NCBI GenBank assembly: GCA_016185425.1
Contig: JACPNQ010000023.1
Location: forward strand, 56,774 to 120,773
DNA from: Acidobacteriota bacterium
GTDB taxonomy: Bacteria > Acidobacteriota > Terriglobia > Bryobacterales > Bryobacteraceae
DNA length: 64,000 bases
Reading direction: 5' to 3'
Part shown: positions 47,675 through 56,351 of the stretch, piece after piece
How positions within the stretch are numbered: the first letter of the stretch is position 1
How the letters are laid out: the number at the start of each line of letters is the position of its first letter
The notes under the pieces: model-generated
Seen by the model: only the letters and a program-made list of their open reading frames with translations
Database searches by the model: none
Told to the model about the DNA's origin: nothing
Made by a program: the position numbers and the translations under genes

Positions 47675-50017
47675 ATGACCGTTTTTCTCTGCCTCTGCAT
47701 CGCCGCCGCGCTGGCTGTTTGGGTGCGAGAGCGGATGCGCGGGCTGGAGGAGCGGACGGCCTATCAGGAGCGGCGGATTGCCGCGCTGACCGAGCGCATA
47801 TTTGTATTGGAGGGGCAGCGGAATGCGGGTGCGCATACGCCGCCTCCACCTCCCGCGCCGGTCCCGGCGCCGATACCGGCTATTCCGATACCCGCGATGC
47901 CGATGTCCGTACCGCAGCTAGAGCCGGAACCGCCGCCGCGGCCGATGCCGCCGATGGTGGAGCAGGTAATGGGACCGGCGCCCGAACCGAAGCGTGACTT
48001 GGAGGCGATGATTGGCGGCAACTGGCTGAGCAAGCTCGGCGTGTTGCTGTTGCTGATCGGTATCGCGCTATTCATAGGATTCTCGCTGACGGAGATGGGT
48101 CCGGTGGGCCGGATTTTGACAGGCCTCGCGACGAGCGTGGCGTTGCTTGCGGGCGGCGTGGTTGCGGAGCGGAAGGACGACTATCGCGTACTTGGAAGGG
48201 CGCTGATTGGCGGTGGCTGGGCGGGGCTGTATTTTACTGCGTTCGCGGCGCACGGCGTGGATGCGTCGCGCGTGATCGAGAGCGCGGGCGTTGGATTCTT
48301 CCTGTTGCTGTCTGTCGCGGCGGGGATGATTCTTCACTCCCTTCGTTATCGAAGCCAGACGATTACGGGCCTTGCTTACATGGCTGCGTTTTTGACGATC
48401 GCGATTTCGTCGTTGACGCAGTTTTCCGCGATCGCGTCGATTCCACTGTTGATCAGCATGTTGACGGTAGCGTGGAAATTCGGCTGGCAGCCGCTGGCCG
48501 CTGCCGGCGCATTTTTTGCTTATCTCGCCTACGGCTTCGATCTGGCGACTGGGGACAAAGACCGCTATTTCATTCAGATCGGCGAGCCGGTGCTTTGGAC
48601 GTACTGGGTGATTCTGGAAGCGTTCGATCTGGCGGCGAAGCGACGCGGCGCGGTGTTGCCGATCGCGCCGTTGAATCTCACCGGATTCCTCTTTGCAACG
48701 GCGGCGGTATGGCCGAGTGGAAGCGGATGGCAGCCCGGCTGGATGCTTGGCGCGATGGCGGTGGCGCAGTTGGTGAGCGGGATGCTGCGCGGGAGATTGA
48801 GCGAATCGCACGAACTGGCCGACGATTCGGTATTCGGCGGCTTCCGCGCATCGATCACGTATTCATCGTTGTTTACGGCCGCCTTCGTGATCGACCGGTT
48901 TACGGGCACACAGCGCGGCTTCGCGTTGATACTGCTCGCGGAATCCGTTGCGGTATTTGGATGGCTGTTCCGGAGCGCCTATTTGCGCGGGCTGGGCGCG
49001 GCGCTGTTCGCCTTGCCGGTGATCTTCAGCGACCACAAATTCAACCGGCCAGGCCTTTGGACGCTGTTCACGCTGTTCCTCGCGAACCGCCTGTTCTTAC
49101 AGGGCACCATCTGGTACACGGGAGGCGCCGTCTTCACGCTGGCGGCGCTGTTGCTGACGTTCGATCCTTCGTACTTACAGCCTGTGCTGTTGACGATTGG
49201 CGCGGGCGGCGTTGGCCTGGCGCTGCGATGGCGCGATAAGCCGGAGGGGCGCTGGGCAGGAGTGGCGCTGGCGTTCCTTTCGGTTGTCGCACTCGTCATG
49301 AAGGTACCGGCTGAGTTGATCTGGGTGACGATCGGGCTGCCGATCGCGCTGTACGCGGCGTTCGGGTGGGCGATTCCCGAGGGCTTGCCCCGGCTCGCAA
49401 CGTTTGTGCTGATGCAGTTTTACGCCGGCGCGCTGCTTTACCGGCTGATCGGGGAGACGCCGTGGCTGATGGCGGCGTGGATGGGTTGGTCGGCGTTGTG
49501 CTGGATAGCCGGCATGATGCGGATCGGGCCGAGCCTGGCTGGATCGGCGCTGTTGCTTGAAGGCGTGGCGCTCGTGTTCTGGTGCTTCGATATACTGGGC
49601 CGCCAGGATGGACTGGCGGCCCAAGTTATCGCGGTGGCGGCTTTGTTTGCGATGTACCTGACGCGGGTGCGCGACGAGGATCCATTCGCACGAGCCGCGG
49701 CGTGGCTGCACGGAGTGGCAGCCGCGCTTGTCACCACGGCAATGGTGCAGGATTTTGTGAGCGGGAGGCGGTTGACTTTAGCATGGGGCGCCGAAGCATT
49801 TGTATTTCTGGGCGCCGGGATTGGCTTGCAGCGGCGCCAGCTTCGGCTAACCGGGCTGCTACTGTTCGCTTTATGCCTTGGAAAATTGTTCTTTTTCGAT
49901 TTCTCTCAACTCGATACACTGAGCCGGATACTCTCGTTCATAGTCCTTGGCACTCTGCTGATTGCCGCCTCGTGGGCTTATTCCCGATTTCGTGAACAGA
50001 TCAAGCGGTACTTCTGA
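47675..50017 (+). CDS. DUF2339 polytopic membrane protein
   Basis: 780 residues. An N-terminal helix is followed by a coiled-coil stretch (LEERTAYQERRIAALTERIF) and a long proline-rich linker (about residues 55-105, repeats of PAP/PIP). DUF2339 begins at 'MIGGNWLSKLGVLLLLIGIA' (about residue 113) and has some 20 or more helices to the end. Function is unknown; members are widespread in Bacteroidetes, Proteobacteria and Acidobacteria. It starts six bases after hemQ, so both are one transcript. Confidence 0.88.
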   Translation: MTVFLCLCIAAALAVWVRERMRGLEERTAYQERRIAALTERIFVLEGQRNAGAHTPPPPPAPVPAPIPAIPIPAMPMSVPQLEPEPPPRPMPPMVEQVMGPAPEPKRDLEAMIGGNWLSKLGVLLLLIGIALFIGFSLTEMGPVGRILTGLATSVALLAGGVVAERKDDYRVLGRALIGGGWAGLYFTAFAAHGVDASRVIESAGVGFFLLLSVAAGMILHSLRYRSQTITGLAYMAAFLTIAISSLTQFSAIASIPLLISMLTVAWKFGWQPLAAAGAFFAYLAYGFDLATGDKDRYFIQIGEPVLWTYWVILEAFDLAAKRRGAVLPIAPLNLTGFLFATAAVWPSGSGWQPGWMLGAMAVAQLVSGMLRGRLSESHELADDSVFGGFRASITYSSLFTAAFVIDRFTGTQRGFALILLAESVAVFGWLFRSAYLRGLGAALFALPVIFSDHKFNRPGLWTLFTLFLANRLFLQGTIWYTGGAVFTLAALLLTFDPSYLQPVLLTIGAGGVGLALRWRDKPEGRWAGVALAFLSVVALVMKVPAELIWVTIGLPIALYAAFGWAIPEGLPRLATFVLMQFYAGALLYRLIGETPWLMAAWMGWSALCWIAGMMRIGPSLAGSALLLEGVALVFWCFDILGRQDGLAAQVIAVAALFAMYLTRVRDEDPFARAAAWLHGVAAALVTTAMVQDFVSGRRLTLAWGAEAFVFLGAGIGLQRRQLRLTGLLLFALCLGKLFFFDFSQLDTLSRILSFIVLGTLLIAASWAYSRFREQIKRYF

Positions 50018-50521
50018 TTACGCGGCCTGCGGCAGTTGCACATCACCTAAGTGGAGCGTTTCGCGGAGCGAGTTTTTGATGCGGAGCAGGCGGACGCGCA
50101 CCGAAACAGGCGAGATGCCGAGAGCGGGGGCGAGCTCGTTGCTCGACCAGCCTTCCATGTAGTGACGGACAAGAAGGGTGCGGTCCTCTTCGCTGCAATG
50201 GGAGAGAAGTTCGGCGAGCGCCGTGGTGTCCGTGGATGCGCCGATGGTGGCACTGTCCTCCGTCAACTCTTCGACCGTCTTGCGGCGGCGGAAGTCGACG
50301 CGCAGAAGGTTCTTGGCAATACTGTTCACCCAGACGCCGATGGCGGCATGGTTCTTCAGTTGGGCACGGCATTCCCAGCCACGGCTCCAAGCGGCTTGCG
50401 AGATCTCTTCGGCGAGCTCATGCTGCACTCCGCTCGACTGAAGGAATCGCACAGTCCGTGAGAAGCCGAGCCGGTAGGCGGCTGCAAACTGATCTTCAGT
50501 AAAGATGTTGGCGGTTTCCAT
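50018..50521 (-). CDS. RNA polymerase sigma factor, ECF-like
   Basis: 167 residues. Region 2 lies at 'LAEEISQAAWSRGWECRAQL' to 'GVWVNSIAKNLLRVDFRRRK', and region 4 at 'CSEEDRTLLVRHYMEGWSSN' to 'LGISPVSVRVRLLRIKNSLR', a helix-turn-helix for the -35 element. The length fits an extracytoplasmic-function sigma factor. No anti-sigma gene is adjacent. It is the last gene in the same direction as a hybrid kinase, receiver and phosphotransfer protein, so it may be part of that pathway, but an 88-base gap leaves room for its own promoter. Confidence 0.87.
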   Translation of the reverse strand: METANIFTEDQFAAAYRLGFSRTVRFLQSSGVQHELAEEISQAAWSRGWECRAQLKNHAAIGVWVNSIAKNLLRVDFRRRKTVEELTEDSATIGASTDTTALAELLSHCSEEDRTLLVRHYMEGWSSNELAPALGISPVSVRVRLLRIKNSLRETLHLGDVQLPQAA

Positions 50522-50575
50522 GCCCTTTCTAGAGCAAGGCGTTCGCCAAACCACTCACTTCCGTATTTTCAATAG

Positions 50576-50599
50576 CTTACAAAACATACTGGCTGTAAG
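50576..50599. promoter_or_regulatory. Inverted repeat in the gap upstream of the sigma factor gene
   Basis: CTTACA at 50576-50581 and TGTAAG at 50594-50599 form a dyad with a 12-base centre. It sits between the phosphotransfer gene and the sigma factor gene, at the position of an operator or promoter. The dyad could bind a dimeric regulator; nothing further supports this. Confidence 0.3.
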
Positions 50600-50609
50600 T
50601 GTCTCGCCT

Positions 50610-51005
50610 TTAGACGCCGTGGTCCCGAATACTTTCCAGACGTGCGATCATCGTTTCACTGGCTGTACGAATATTGGACGCAAAGCGGAGCGCGTCACCT
50701 TCGGAGGTCTCGGCGAGGATTTCCGCATATCCATGGATTGCATTGAGAGGCGATCTAAGATCATGTAAACGCTTCGCTAACCGGGCGCGGCGCGCTTTGA
50801 CGGCATGGATACGGTATTCGAGCTCCTCCTTATTAAGAGGCGGAAAAGCCACGTCGTCCGGATGGAGGGTGGCGGCAGCGCGTATTTCGATTTTCCCTTC
50901 CACCTGAGTAAAAATGACATCCGCGGAAGTATCGCTAACTTTCCAGCCCCAGGAAAGGATCAGCAGCCGGACGGAATCGGGCAATCCGGCACTCGCGACC
51001 GTCAC
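50610..51005 (-). CDS. HisKA-only protein: histidine kinase dimerisation domain without ATPase
   Basis: 131 residues. An N-terminal 60-residue alpha/beta part ('LPDSVRLLILSWGWKVSDTS') has no identified family. A coiled stretch leads to an H-box, KRLHDLRSPLNAIHGYAEIL, with the phospho-accepting histidine at position 81, followed by the second helix of a DHp hairpin up to the C-terminus. There is no HATPase domain and no room for one. It could act like Spo0B or an HPt protein, passing phosphate between receivers. The start is GTG, overlapping the stop of the receiver gene (GTGA), so the two are coupled. Confidence 0.8.
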   Translation of the reverse strand: MTVASAGLPDSVRLLILSWGWKVSDTSADVIFTQVEGKIEIRAAATLHPDDVAFPPLNKEELEYRIHAVKARRARLAKRLHDLRSPLNAIHGYAEILAETSEGDALRFASNIRTASETMIARLESIRDHGV

Positions 51006-51364
51006 TTTTTTTCCCTTTCCATTACTGCCAGTAGTTTCGGAAAGTCTATCGGCTTGGTCTCGAAGGCGGCACAGCCGGCTTCGAGGGCTTTGTCGCGTTC
51101 GGCAGGTAGCGCGTGGGCGGTGAGGGCAATAACGGGAATATCTTTCGTAGCGGGGTCGGCTTTCAGGCGGCGAGTGGCTTCCCATCCGTCGATGACGGGC
51201 AGGCTCATATCCATGAGGACGATCTCCGGTTGGTGTTCACGTGTCATGCGGATCGCTTCGTCGCCGTCGAGAGCGATCAGGACGTTGAATCCCTTGCGTT
51301 GGAGGCGGCGCATAAGCATGTCGCGATTCATCTCGTTGTCTTCGACAAGCAGGACGGTCGTCAT
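51002..51364 (-). CDS. Single-domain response regulator (CheY-like)
   Basis: 120 residues, one receiver domain and nothing else. Acidic pocket 'VLLVEDNEMNRDML' (residues 4-17), phospho-acceptor Asp in 'IVLMDMSLPVIDGWEA' (about residue 53), Thr in 'VIALTAHAL' and Lys in 'FETKPIDF' are all present, so it should be phosphorylated. It starts three bases after the hybrid kinase stop and overlaps the HisKA-only gene, so it likely shuttles phosphate between those two. Confidence 0.93.
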   Translation of the reverse strand: MTTVLLVEDNEMNRDMLMRRLQRKGFNVLIALDGDEAIRMTREHQPEIVLMDMSLPVIDGWEATRRLKADPATKDIPVIALTAHALPAERDKALEAGCAAFETKPIDFPKLLAVMEREKK

Positions 51365-51367
51365 AAT

Positions 51368-53530
51368 TTATTCCAGGGTTGCCAGCACCTGCGCGATCAG
51401 GTCATTGCCGCGGAGGGAGCCTTTGCTGACGACGGCGGCGGCCTGCTGTTTGAGGCGCTGGCGCTGGGTAGTGTCGAGATCCATCGCGGTGACGACCAGA
51501 ACGGGCGTGGCGCGGCCGCGGTCTGTGGCGCGGAGACGGCTGAGAAATTCGAAGCCGTCGACGTTGGGCATCATGAGATCGAGTACGACGACGCCGGGCA
51601 GCACTTTGGCGCAGGTTTCGAGCGCTTCGGCGCCATCGGCGGCTTCATAGATCGCCCAGCCGAGACTTTGAAGCTGCTTCTTCAGCAGGATGCGAGCGTC
51701 AGGGTTGTCGTCGACGATGAGCGCCGACTGCGCGCGGCCGGCGGCGGCGTGGCGAAGGATGGCGCCCGAGAGACGATCGACGTCAACGGGCTTGGTGAAG
51801 ACCTGGTCGGCGAGGAAGCCGCGCGGGTCTCCGTGGGTATCGAGGATGCTCAATAGGATTACGGGGATACGGGCGAGTTTGGGGTCGGCTTTGAGGCGGC
51901 GGAGAATCTCCCAGCCATCGGCGCCTTCCATAACGACATCGAGGGTGATGACGCGCGGATCGAGGACACGGGCCATGGCGATGCCTTCTTCGCCGTTGCG
52001 GGCAACGGCGACGTCGACGGGATGTTTTTCGAAGAGGCGGCGAACGAGGCCATGAATGGCTGTGTCGTCGTCGATGACAAGGACGGTCGGCTTTTCGGAA
52101 GCGCGGAGCGGCAGGGCGCTGTGGAGTGCGCCGGGCGTGGTTTCTTCGGGCAGGGAGAGGGTGAACGTGGAGCCCGCGCCGGGCTCGCTTTGGACGAGCG
52201 TATCGCCACCCATCATGCGGGTGAGGCGGCGGGTGATGGCGAGGCCGAGACCGGTTCCCTGCCCTTTGCCCCGTACTGGTGTGGATTCGAGCTGATGGAA
52301 GGGCTCAAACAGCAAGGACAGCTCTTCGGCGGTGATGCCGGGGCCAGTATCCATGACGTCAAAGCGGAGGAAGGCGTGCTGACCGTCGATGACGCGCTCG
52401 ACGCGGAGGGTGATTTTGCCATGGTGGGTAAATTTACAGGCATTACTGAGTAAGTTCAGGAGGCACTGGCGAATTTTTACCACGTCGGAGAACATGCGAA
52501 TGACGCCCGGAGCGAGGACGAGTTCGAGCGTATTGTTGTTTTTGGCGGCGAGAGGGCGGACGAGCTCGACGACTTCGCCGACGAGCTCCGGCACGTCGAA
52601 GGCGGCCGCGTGGACTTCGACTTTTCCTGCCTCGATTTTGGACATTTCGAGAATGGAATTGATGAGCTCGAGGAGATGTTTGCCGGCGGATTCGATCTTC
52701 TGGAGATCCTGAAAATCGGTGAGGCGGTTATCGGCTTCGGCCTCTTCCTGGAGCATCTGGCTGTAGCCGATGACAGCGTTCAGCGGAGTGCGCAGCTCAT
52801 GCGACATGGAGGCGAGAAAAGCGCTTTTGACGGCGCTGGCGTGTTCGGCGGCGCGGCGGCGGGCGGCGACGCGCTGCGTTTCGACGGCGAAGAGGCCGAA
52901 GAGGCCGATGCAGCAGATGACAGCAAGCACGGCGGCCATGCGCATGCTGGAGAGAGTAGTCTGCGTGAGGCGCTCTCCTTCGGTGAGCGTGGCGAGTTCC
53001 ACTTCGGACATGGCGTCGCGCAGGCGAGTGGAGGTATCGAGGCGCTGCCCCTGCTCAACCAGGTCTCCGGCGAACTCCCATTCGCCAAGCCAGCCGGCCT
53101 GGGCGGAGGTAGTGAGCTCCTCTATTTTCTGGTTGGCGAGGCGTTCGATGAGAGGGAAGCGCGCACCGATGGGGCCGTGCGACGGGCCCATTTCGCGGAG
53201 GAGAGTGAGCTGACCGTCGAAGGTTTCCATGGCGCGGGTATAGGGAGCGAGGAAGGACTCTTCGCCGGTGAGGAGGAATCCGCGATGACCGGCTTCCGCC
53301 TCGGCGATGGTTAGCTGGAACTGGCGAATGAGGCTGACGGCGCGGCGGTTCTGGCGTGCGAGCAGATCGGCCTGTTGCGCTTTTTGCCAATTTAGATACA
53401 CGGCGCCGACGCCGAGCAGGAGCGCGAGGGCGCCGATGAGGATGTAGAACATCTCGTCGAGCGGGCCGAAGCGCGCCATCCAGGATCGCATGCGTCGATT
53501 ATGGCGCGGTTCGGGCATAGACTGCAGCAT
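51368..53530 (-). CDS. Hybrid sensor histidine kinase: CHASE3-HisKA-HATPase-REC-REC
   Basis: 720 residues. Two helices (about 26-46 and 203-223) flank a CHASE3-like sensing domain ('RQFQLTIAEAEAGHRGFLLT'). The kinase has the H-box 'FLASMSHELRTPLNAVIGYS' (about residue 252) and ATPase boxes 'LLNLLSNACKF', 'DTGPGI' and 'GTGLGLAI'. Two receivers follow: 'VLVIDDDTAIHGLV' with ITLDVVM, and 'ALIVDDNPDARILL' with VVLDLMM. All phospho residues are present. The ATG has an ideal AAGGAGGA site. It is divergent, by 44 bases, from a sigma-54 activator, and is followed by a receiver and a HisKA-only gene. Confidence 0.92.
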   Translation of the reverse strand: MLQSMPEPRHNRRMRSWMARFGPLDEMFYILIGALALLLGVGAVYLNWQKAQQADLLARQNRRAVSLIRQFQLTIAEAEAGHRGFLLTGEESFLAPYTRAMETFDGQLTLLREMGPSHGPIGARFPLIERLANQKIEELTTSAQAGWLGEWEFAGDLVEQGQRLDTSTRLRDAMSEVELATLTEGERLTQTTLSSMRMAAVLAVICCIGLFGLFAVETQRVAARRRAAEHASAVKSAFLASMSHELRTPLNAVIGYSQMLQEEAEADNRLTDFQDLQKIESAGKHLLELINSILEMSKIEAGKVEVHAAAFDVPELVGEVVELVRPLAAKNNNTLELVLAPGVIRMFSDVVKIRQCLLNLLSNACKFTHHGKITLRVERVIDGQHAFLRFDVMDTGPGITAEELSLLFEPFHQLESTPVRGKGQGTGLGLAITRRLTRMMGGDTLVQSEPGAGSTFTLSLPEETTPGALHSALPLRASEKPTVLVIDDDTAIHGLVRRLFEKHPVDVAVARNGEEGIAMARVLDPRVITLDVVMEGADGWEILRRLKADPKLARIPVILLSILDTHGDPRGFLADQVFTKPVDVDRLSGAILRHAAAGRAQSALIVDDNPDARILLKKQLQSLGWAIYEAADGAEALETCAKVLPGVVVLDLMMPNVDGFEFLSRLRATDRGRATPVLVVTAMDLDTTQRQRLKQQAAAVVSKGSLRGNDLIAQVLATLE

Positions 53531-53574
53531 TTCCTCCTTCGTTCGATATCCCTGCTACGCTGAGAGTTCCGTGT

Positions 53575-54957
53575 ATGGGTGACAGTTCGGCAACATTGAC
53601 ACTATTAGCGGTAGACGACGATCCGCTGAGCCTGGACCTTGTGCGTGATGCGTTGGGGTCGATGGGACTGCGGATATTGACGGCCGGCACGGGCGAGCAG
53701 GCGCGGGCGGCCCTGGACGAGGCGAGACCGCAGATTGTTTTGCTGGATCTGATACTTCCGGACGTAAGCGGGCTGGAACTGCTGGCGGAGATTATTCAGA
53801 CGGCGCCGGGAACCGACGTTATCCTTTTGACCGGCCACTATACGCCGGAGTCCGCCGTGGAGGCGATTCGCAAGGGAGCGTGCGATTACCTGACCAAGCC
53901 GGTGAAGATCGGCGCTCTGCGGGGGCGTGTCCAAGAGCTGGTGGACGACGCGCGGCGGCGTTATGATGCGGCGCGGCTGGAGACCGAGCTCTTACAAGCG
54001 AACCGGTTCCAGGGGATGGTGGGCCGGAGCCCGCAGATGCTGGAGCTTTTCGCGTTGATCCGGCGCGTGGCGCCGCACTTCCGCGTCGCGTTGGTGCGGG
54101 GAGCGACGGGCACCGGCAAGGAGCTGGCCGCTCATGCGCTGCACGCTCTTAGTCCAGTGTCGGCGGGTCCGTTCGTGATTGCGAATTGTTCCGCGATTAC
54201 GGAGTCGCTGTTTGAAAGCGAGATGTTTGGGCATTTGAAAGGCTCCTTTACGGGCGCAGCGAACGACAAGAAGGGGCTGTTCGAGGCGGCGCACGGGGGT
54301 ACGCTCTTTCTCGACGAGCTGGGCGACCTGCCATTCGCGATGCAGAGTAAGCTGCTGCGGGCGATCCAGCAGCAGGAGATTAAGCCAGTTGGCGCGACGG
54401 CGACCCGTAAGATCAGCGTGCGCGTGGTGGCGGCGACGAACCGGGATCTCGAAGAGATGATGGGTTCGGGAACGTTCCGCGAGGATCTGTACTACCGGTT
54501 GAGCATGGTGGAGATCCGCCTGCCGAACCTGTGCGAGCGAATGGAAGATTTCCCGTTTCTGGTGCGGCATTTTGTGGAGCAATTTGCCGGCGAGTACGGG
54601 AAGAACGTGACGGGGGTAACTCCGCGGGCGCAGGCGCTGCTGGCAAGGCATTCGTGGCCGGGCAACGTGCGCGAGTTAGAGAACGTCATTGGGTCGGCGG
54701 CTATGATGGCCGACAACGAGTTAGTGGATGTCCGGGACCTGCCGCCATCCTTCCAGAAGATAGCGGGCCCGGTGTTAGTGAGCGCCCCCGAAACGGCGAT
54801 CGCCGCCGCGGCTGGCGCTGAGTTAATCAGCCTGGAGTTACTCAACCAGCGTCACTCGCGGGCGGTGCTGGAGCATTTCGGCGGCAATAAGAGCAAGGCC
54901 GCCGAGGTACTCGGCGTCACGCGGTCGACGCTGTACCGGCTACTGGGTGAGGGGTAG
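53575..54957 (+). CDS. NtrC-family sigma-54-dependent response regulator
   Basis: 460 residues. An N-terminal receiver ('TLLAVDDDPLSLDLVRDAL', Asp in 'IVLLDLILPDVSG') is joined to an AAA+ domain with Walker A GATGTGKE (about residue 178) and the sigma-54 contact loop GSFTGA (about 223-228), a variant of GAFTGA. Walker B is 'GGTLFLDELGDLP'. A Fis-type helix-turn-helix ends the protein ('VLEHFGGNKSKAAEVLGVTR'). It needs phosphorylation and sigma-54 to open promoters. It is divergent from the hybrid kinase, its probable partner. The target genes are not in sight. Confidence 0.94.
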   Translation: MGDSSATLTLLAVDDDPLSLDLVRDALGSMGLRILTAGTGEQARAALDEARPQIVLLDLILPDVSGLELLAEIIQTAPGTDVILLTGHYTPESAVEAIRKGACDYLTKPVKIGALRGRVQELVDDARRRYDAARLETELLQANRFQGMVGRSPQMLELFALIRRVAPHFRVALVRGATGTGKELAAHALHALSPVSAGPFVIANCSAITESLFESEMFGHLKGSFTGAANDKKGLFEAAHGGTLFLDELGDLPFAMQSKLLRAIQQQEIKPVGATATRKISVRVVAATNRDLEEMMGSGTFREDLYYRLSMVEIRLPNLCERMEDFPFLVRHFVEQFAGEYGKNVTGVTPRAQALLARHSWPGNVRELENVIGSAAMMADNELVDVRDLPPSFQKIAGPVLVSAPETAIAAAAGAELISLELLNQRHSRAVLEHFGGNKSKAAEVLGVTRSTLYRLLGEG

Positions 54958-56049
54958 GAGGCGGCAGCGGGGCTGCGGCTTCTCGTGAAATTCACAGAGG
55001 AATTCCTGTTGGAAGGCTTCCTTGCTCAGCAGTACTTCGGCGTGGCGAAGGAGGTCTTCGCCGATGGTGTCGCAACTTCGCGCGGGCGCGAAGATTTTGA
55101 CCGTATCGGCGGACTGCCATTGGGCGTGGAAGTAATTATCGGCGCCTTTGGGCGTGGACGCGATGAGTAACTGGGCCTGATGGAAGTCAGGGTGGTTGGT
55201 TATTTCGGCCGCGTCGTCGATCAGGATTAGTTTCGTGTCTTCCGTTGGTTGGCCGGTTACATTGTCCGGCTGGTAACCGGCGATGGCCGCAAGTTCCTTG
55301 ACTTTGTTGAGTAGAGCGCCGTTGGGGCTGAGGCAGGCAATCTGTTTGTCCGGATTGTGGACCGACTCATAGAGCGCACGGAGGGCGAGCGCGGTGGTTT
55401 TACCGGAGTAGCGGGCTGCGTTGCACGCGGTCTTGGGCGCCTGCGTGGTGAGGATGCCGGCCTGGTGGACGTCGAGGGCGAGGTCGAAGGTCTCTTCGGC
55501 CCAAGCGATTGGGTTCTCGGGTTCCCGGTCCTTTGTTTCCAATGGGTTCTGGGATGCTCCGCTAGTGGAGAAGTGGCAATGGAGACGGAGGATGTCGCGT
55601 TCAATGCGGGATATTTCGAGGTTGCAGCGGCGGATGCGGAGGTCGAAGCGGTCCAGAGTTCCGGAGGCGGCATTGGCACGGATTTCGGTTTCACAGACGA
55701 CGGAGAGGCCATCTTTTTCGCTGCAGGTGACGGCGGTCTCGTTGAAAACGTGAGCGAGGAACTGGCGGCGCACTTCGCGAAGACGGTTGAGTTCCCAGCG
55801 ATAGGCGACGAGGTCGTCGATCTTGTCGGCGATGTATGGGTTGGCGGGAGTCCAGACGGACTGGTAGTGTTCACGGAGGGCCTGGTACTGGGGCTCGCCG
55901 ATGGTGGGGCGAAGGCTGGGGGTGGATGCGTAGAGGCCGTGCTGCAGCGACGCCGCGGCAGCGCGCTGTTTGCCGTGCGGCGTTTTCGGGCCGCGGGATT
56001 TTGCGCCATTGATGCGAGACTGTTCGGCGCGAGTGTGCTTGAGTTGCAT
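54940..56049 (-). CDS. Fusion of 'NGAKSRGP' domain and terminase-like ATPase, no nuclease
   Basis: 369 residues. The first 60 residues read TRAEQSRINGAKSRGPKTPH...KQRAAA...LQHGLYA, a domain frequent in Acidobacteria and Planctomycetes proteins of unknown role. A coiled-coil middle follows (to about residue 160). From about residue 190 there is a phage large-terminase-like ATPase: a Walker A-like ARYSGKTTALALRAL, a Walker B-like 'TKLILIDDAAEI', a coupling motif 'LLIASTPKGADNYFHAQW' and 'LSKEAFQQEFLCEF'. The RNase-H-like nuclease half is absent, so it should not cut DNA. No portal, capsid or other phage gene is near. Its last 18 bases overlap the end of the sigma-54 activator. Confidence 0.72.
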   Translation of the reverse strand: MQLKHTRAEQSRINGAKSRGPKTPHGKQRAAAASLQHGLYASTPSLRPTIGEPQYQALREHYQSVWTPANPYIADKIDDLVAYRWELNRLREVRRQFLAHVFNETAVTCSEKDGLSVVCETEIRANAASGTLDRFDLRIRRCNLEISRIERDILRLHCHFSTSGASQNPLETKDREPENPIAWAEETFDLALDVHQAGILTTQAPKTACNAARYSGKTTALALRALYESVHNPDKQIACLSPNGALLNKVKELAAIAGYQPDNVTGQPTEDTKLILIDDAAEITNHPDFHQAQLLIASTPKGADNYFHAQWQSADTVKIFAPARSCDTIGEDLLRHAEVLLSKEAFQQEFLCEFHEKPQPRCRLLPLTQ

Positions 56050-56351
56050 AGTTGCTCTCTAATTTCAGGATTAGCATGGGGGTGAGGCGGAAAGTACTGA
56101 TTGGGAGTTAGTACTGGGTGGGGCAAGTTATTGTTTTAATTGATGGTTATGCGGATTTTAGATTATTTTGAAGATGTGTGACCCGCCAAGTCGCATCAGT
56201 CAGGCGCGGGGAAATGTGGGGGTGGATTGGGTGAACGGCGCAGGGAGCTCAGAACGGTCTACGTAGCGGACATTAAGTCTTCCGTTCCATTCATTGTTTG
56301 GTAGATATCATGTTGATAAGGAAGCGCTTGTGCTAAGCTATTATTTCGGAC
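56050..56351. other. 302-base divergent intergenic region
   Basis: The region between the terminase-like fusion (-) and fic (+) contains an AT-rich block at about 56129-56173, much poorer in GC than its surroundings, and a GC-rich block to its right. No frame on either strand looks like a gene. It probably holds both promoters and the palindrome at 56306-56318. Confidence 0.5.
56306..56318. promoter_or_regulatory. Palindrome before fic (candidate operator)
   Basis: TATCA-TGT-TGATA is a perfect 5-base inverted repeat with a 3-base centre, 33 bases before the fic start codon. The Fic protein ends in a winged-helix-like domain that might bind it, which would give autoregulation. This is inference from position and symmetry only. 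Confidence 0.35.

Noticed and set aside
50018..54957. Spore-type phosphorelay (Spo0B-like)
   Set aside because: The HisKA-only protein has the logic of Spo0B but no similarity that I can see, and no other sporulation gene is present.
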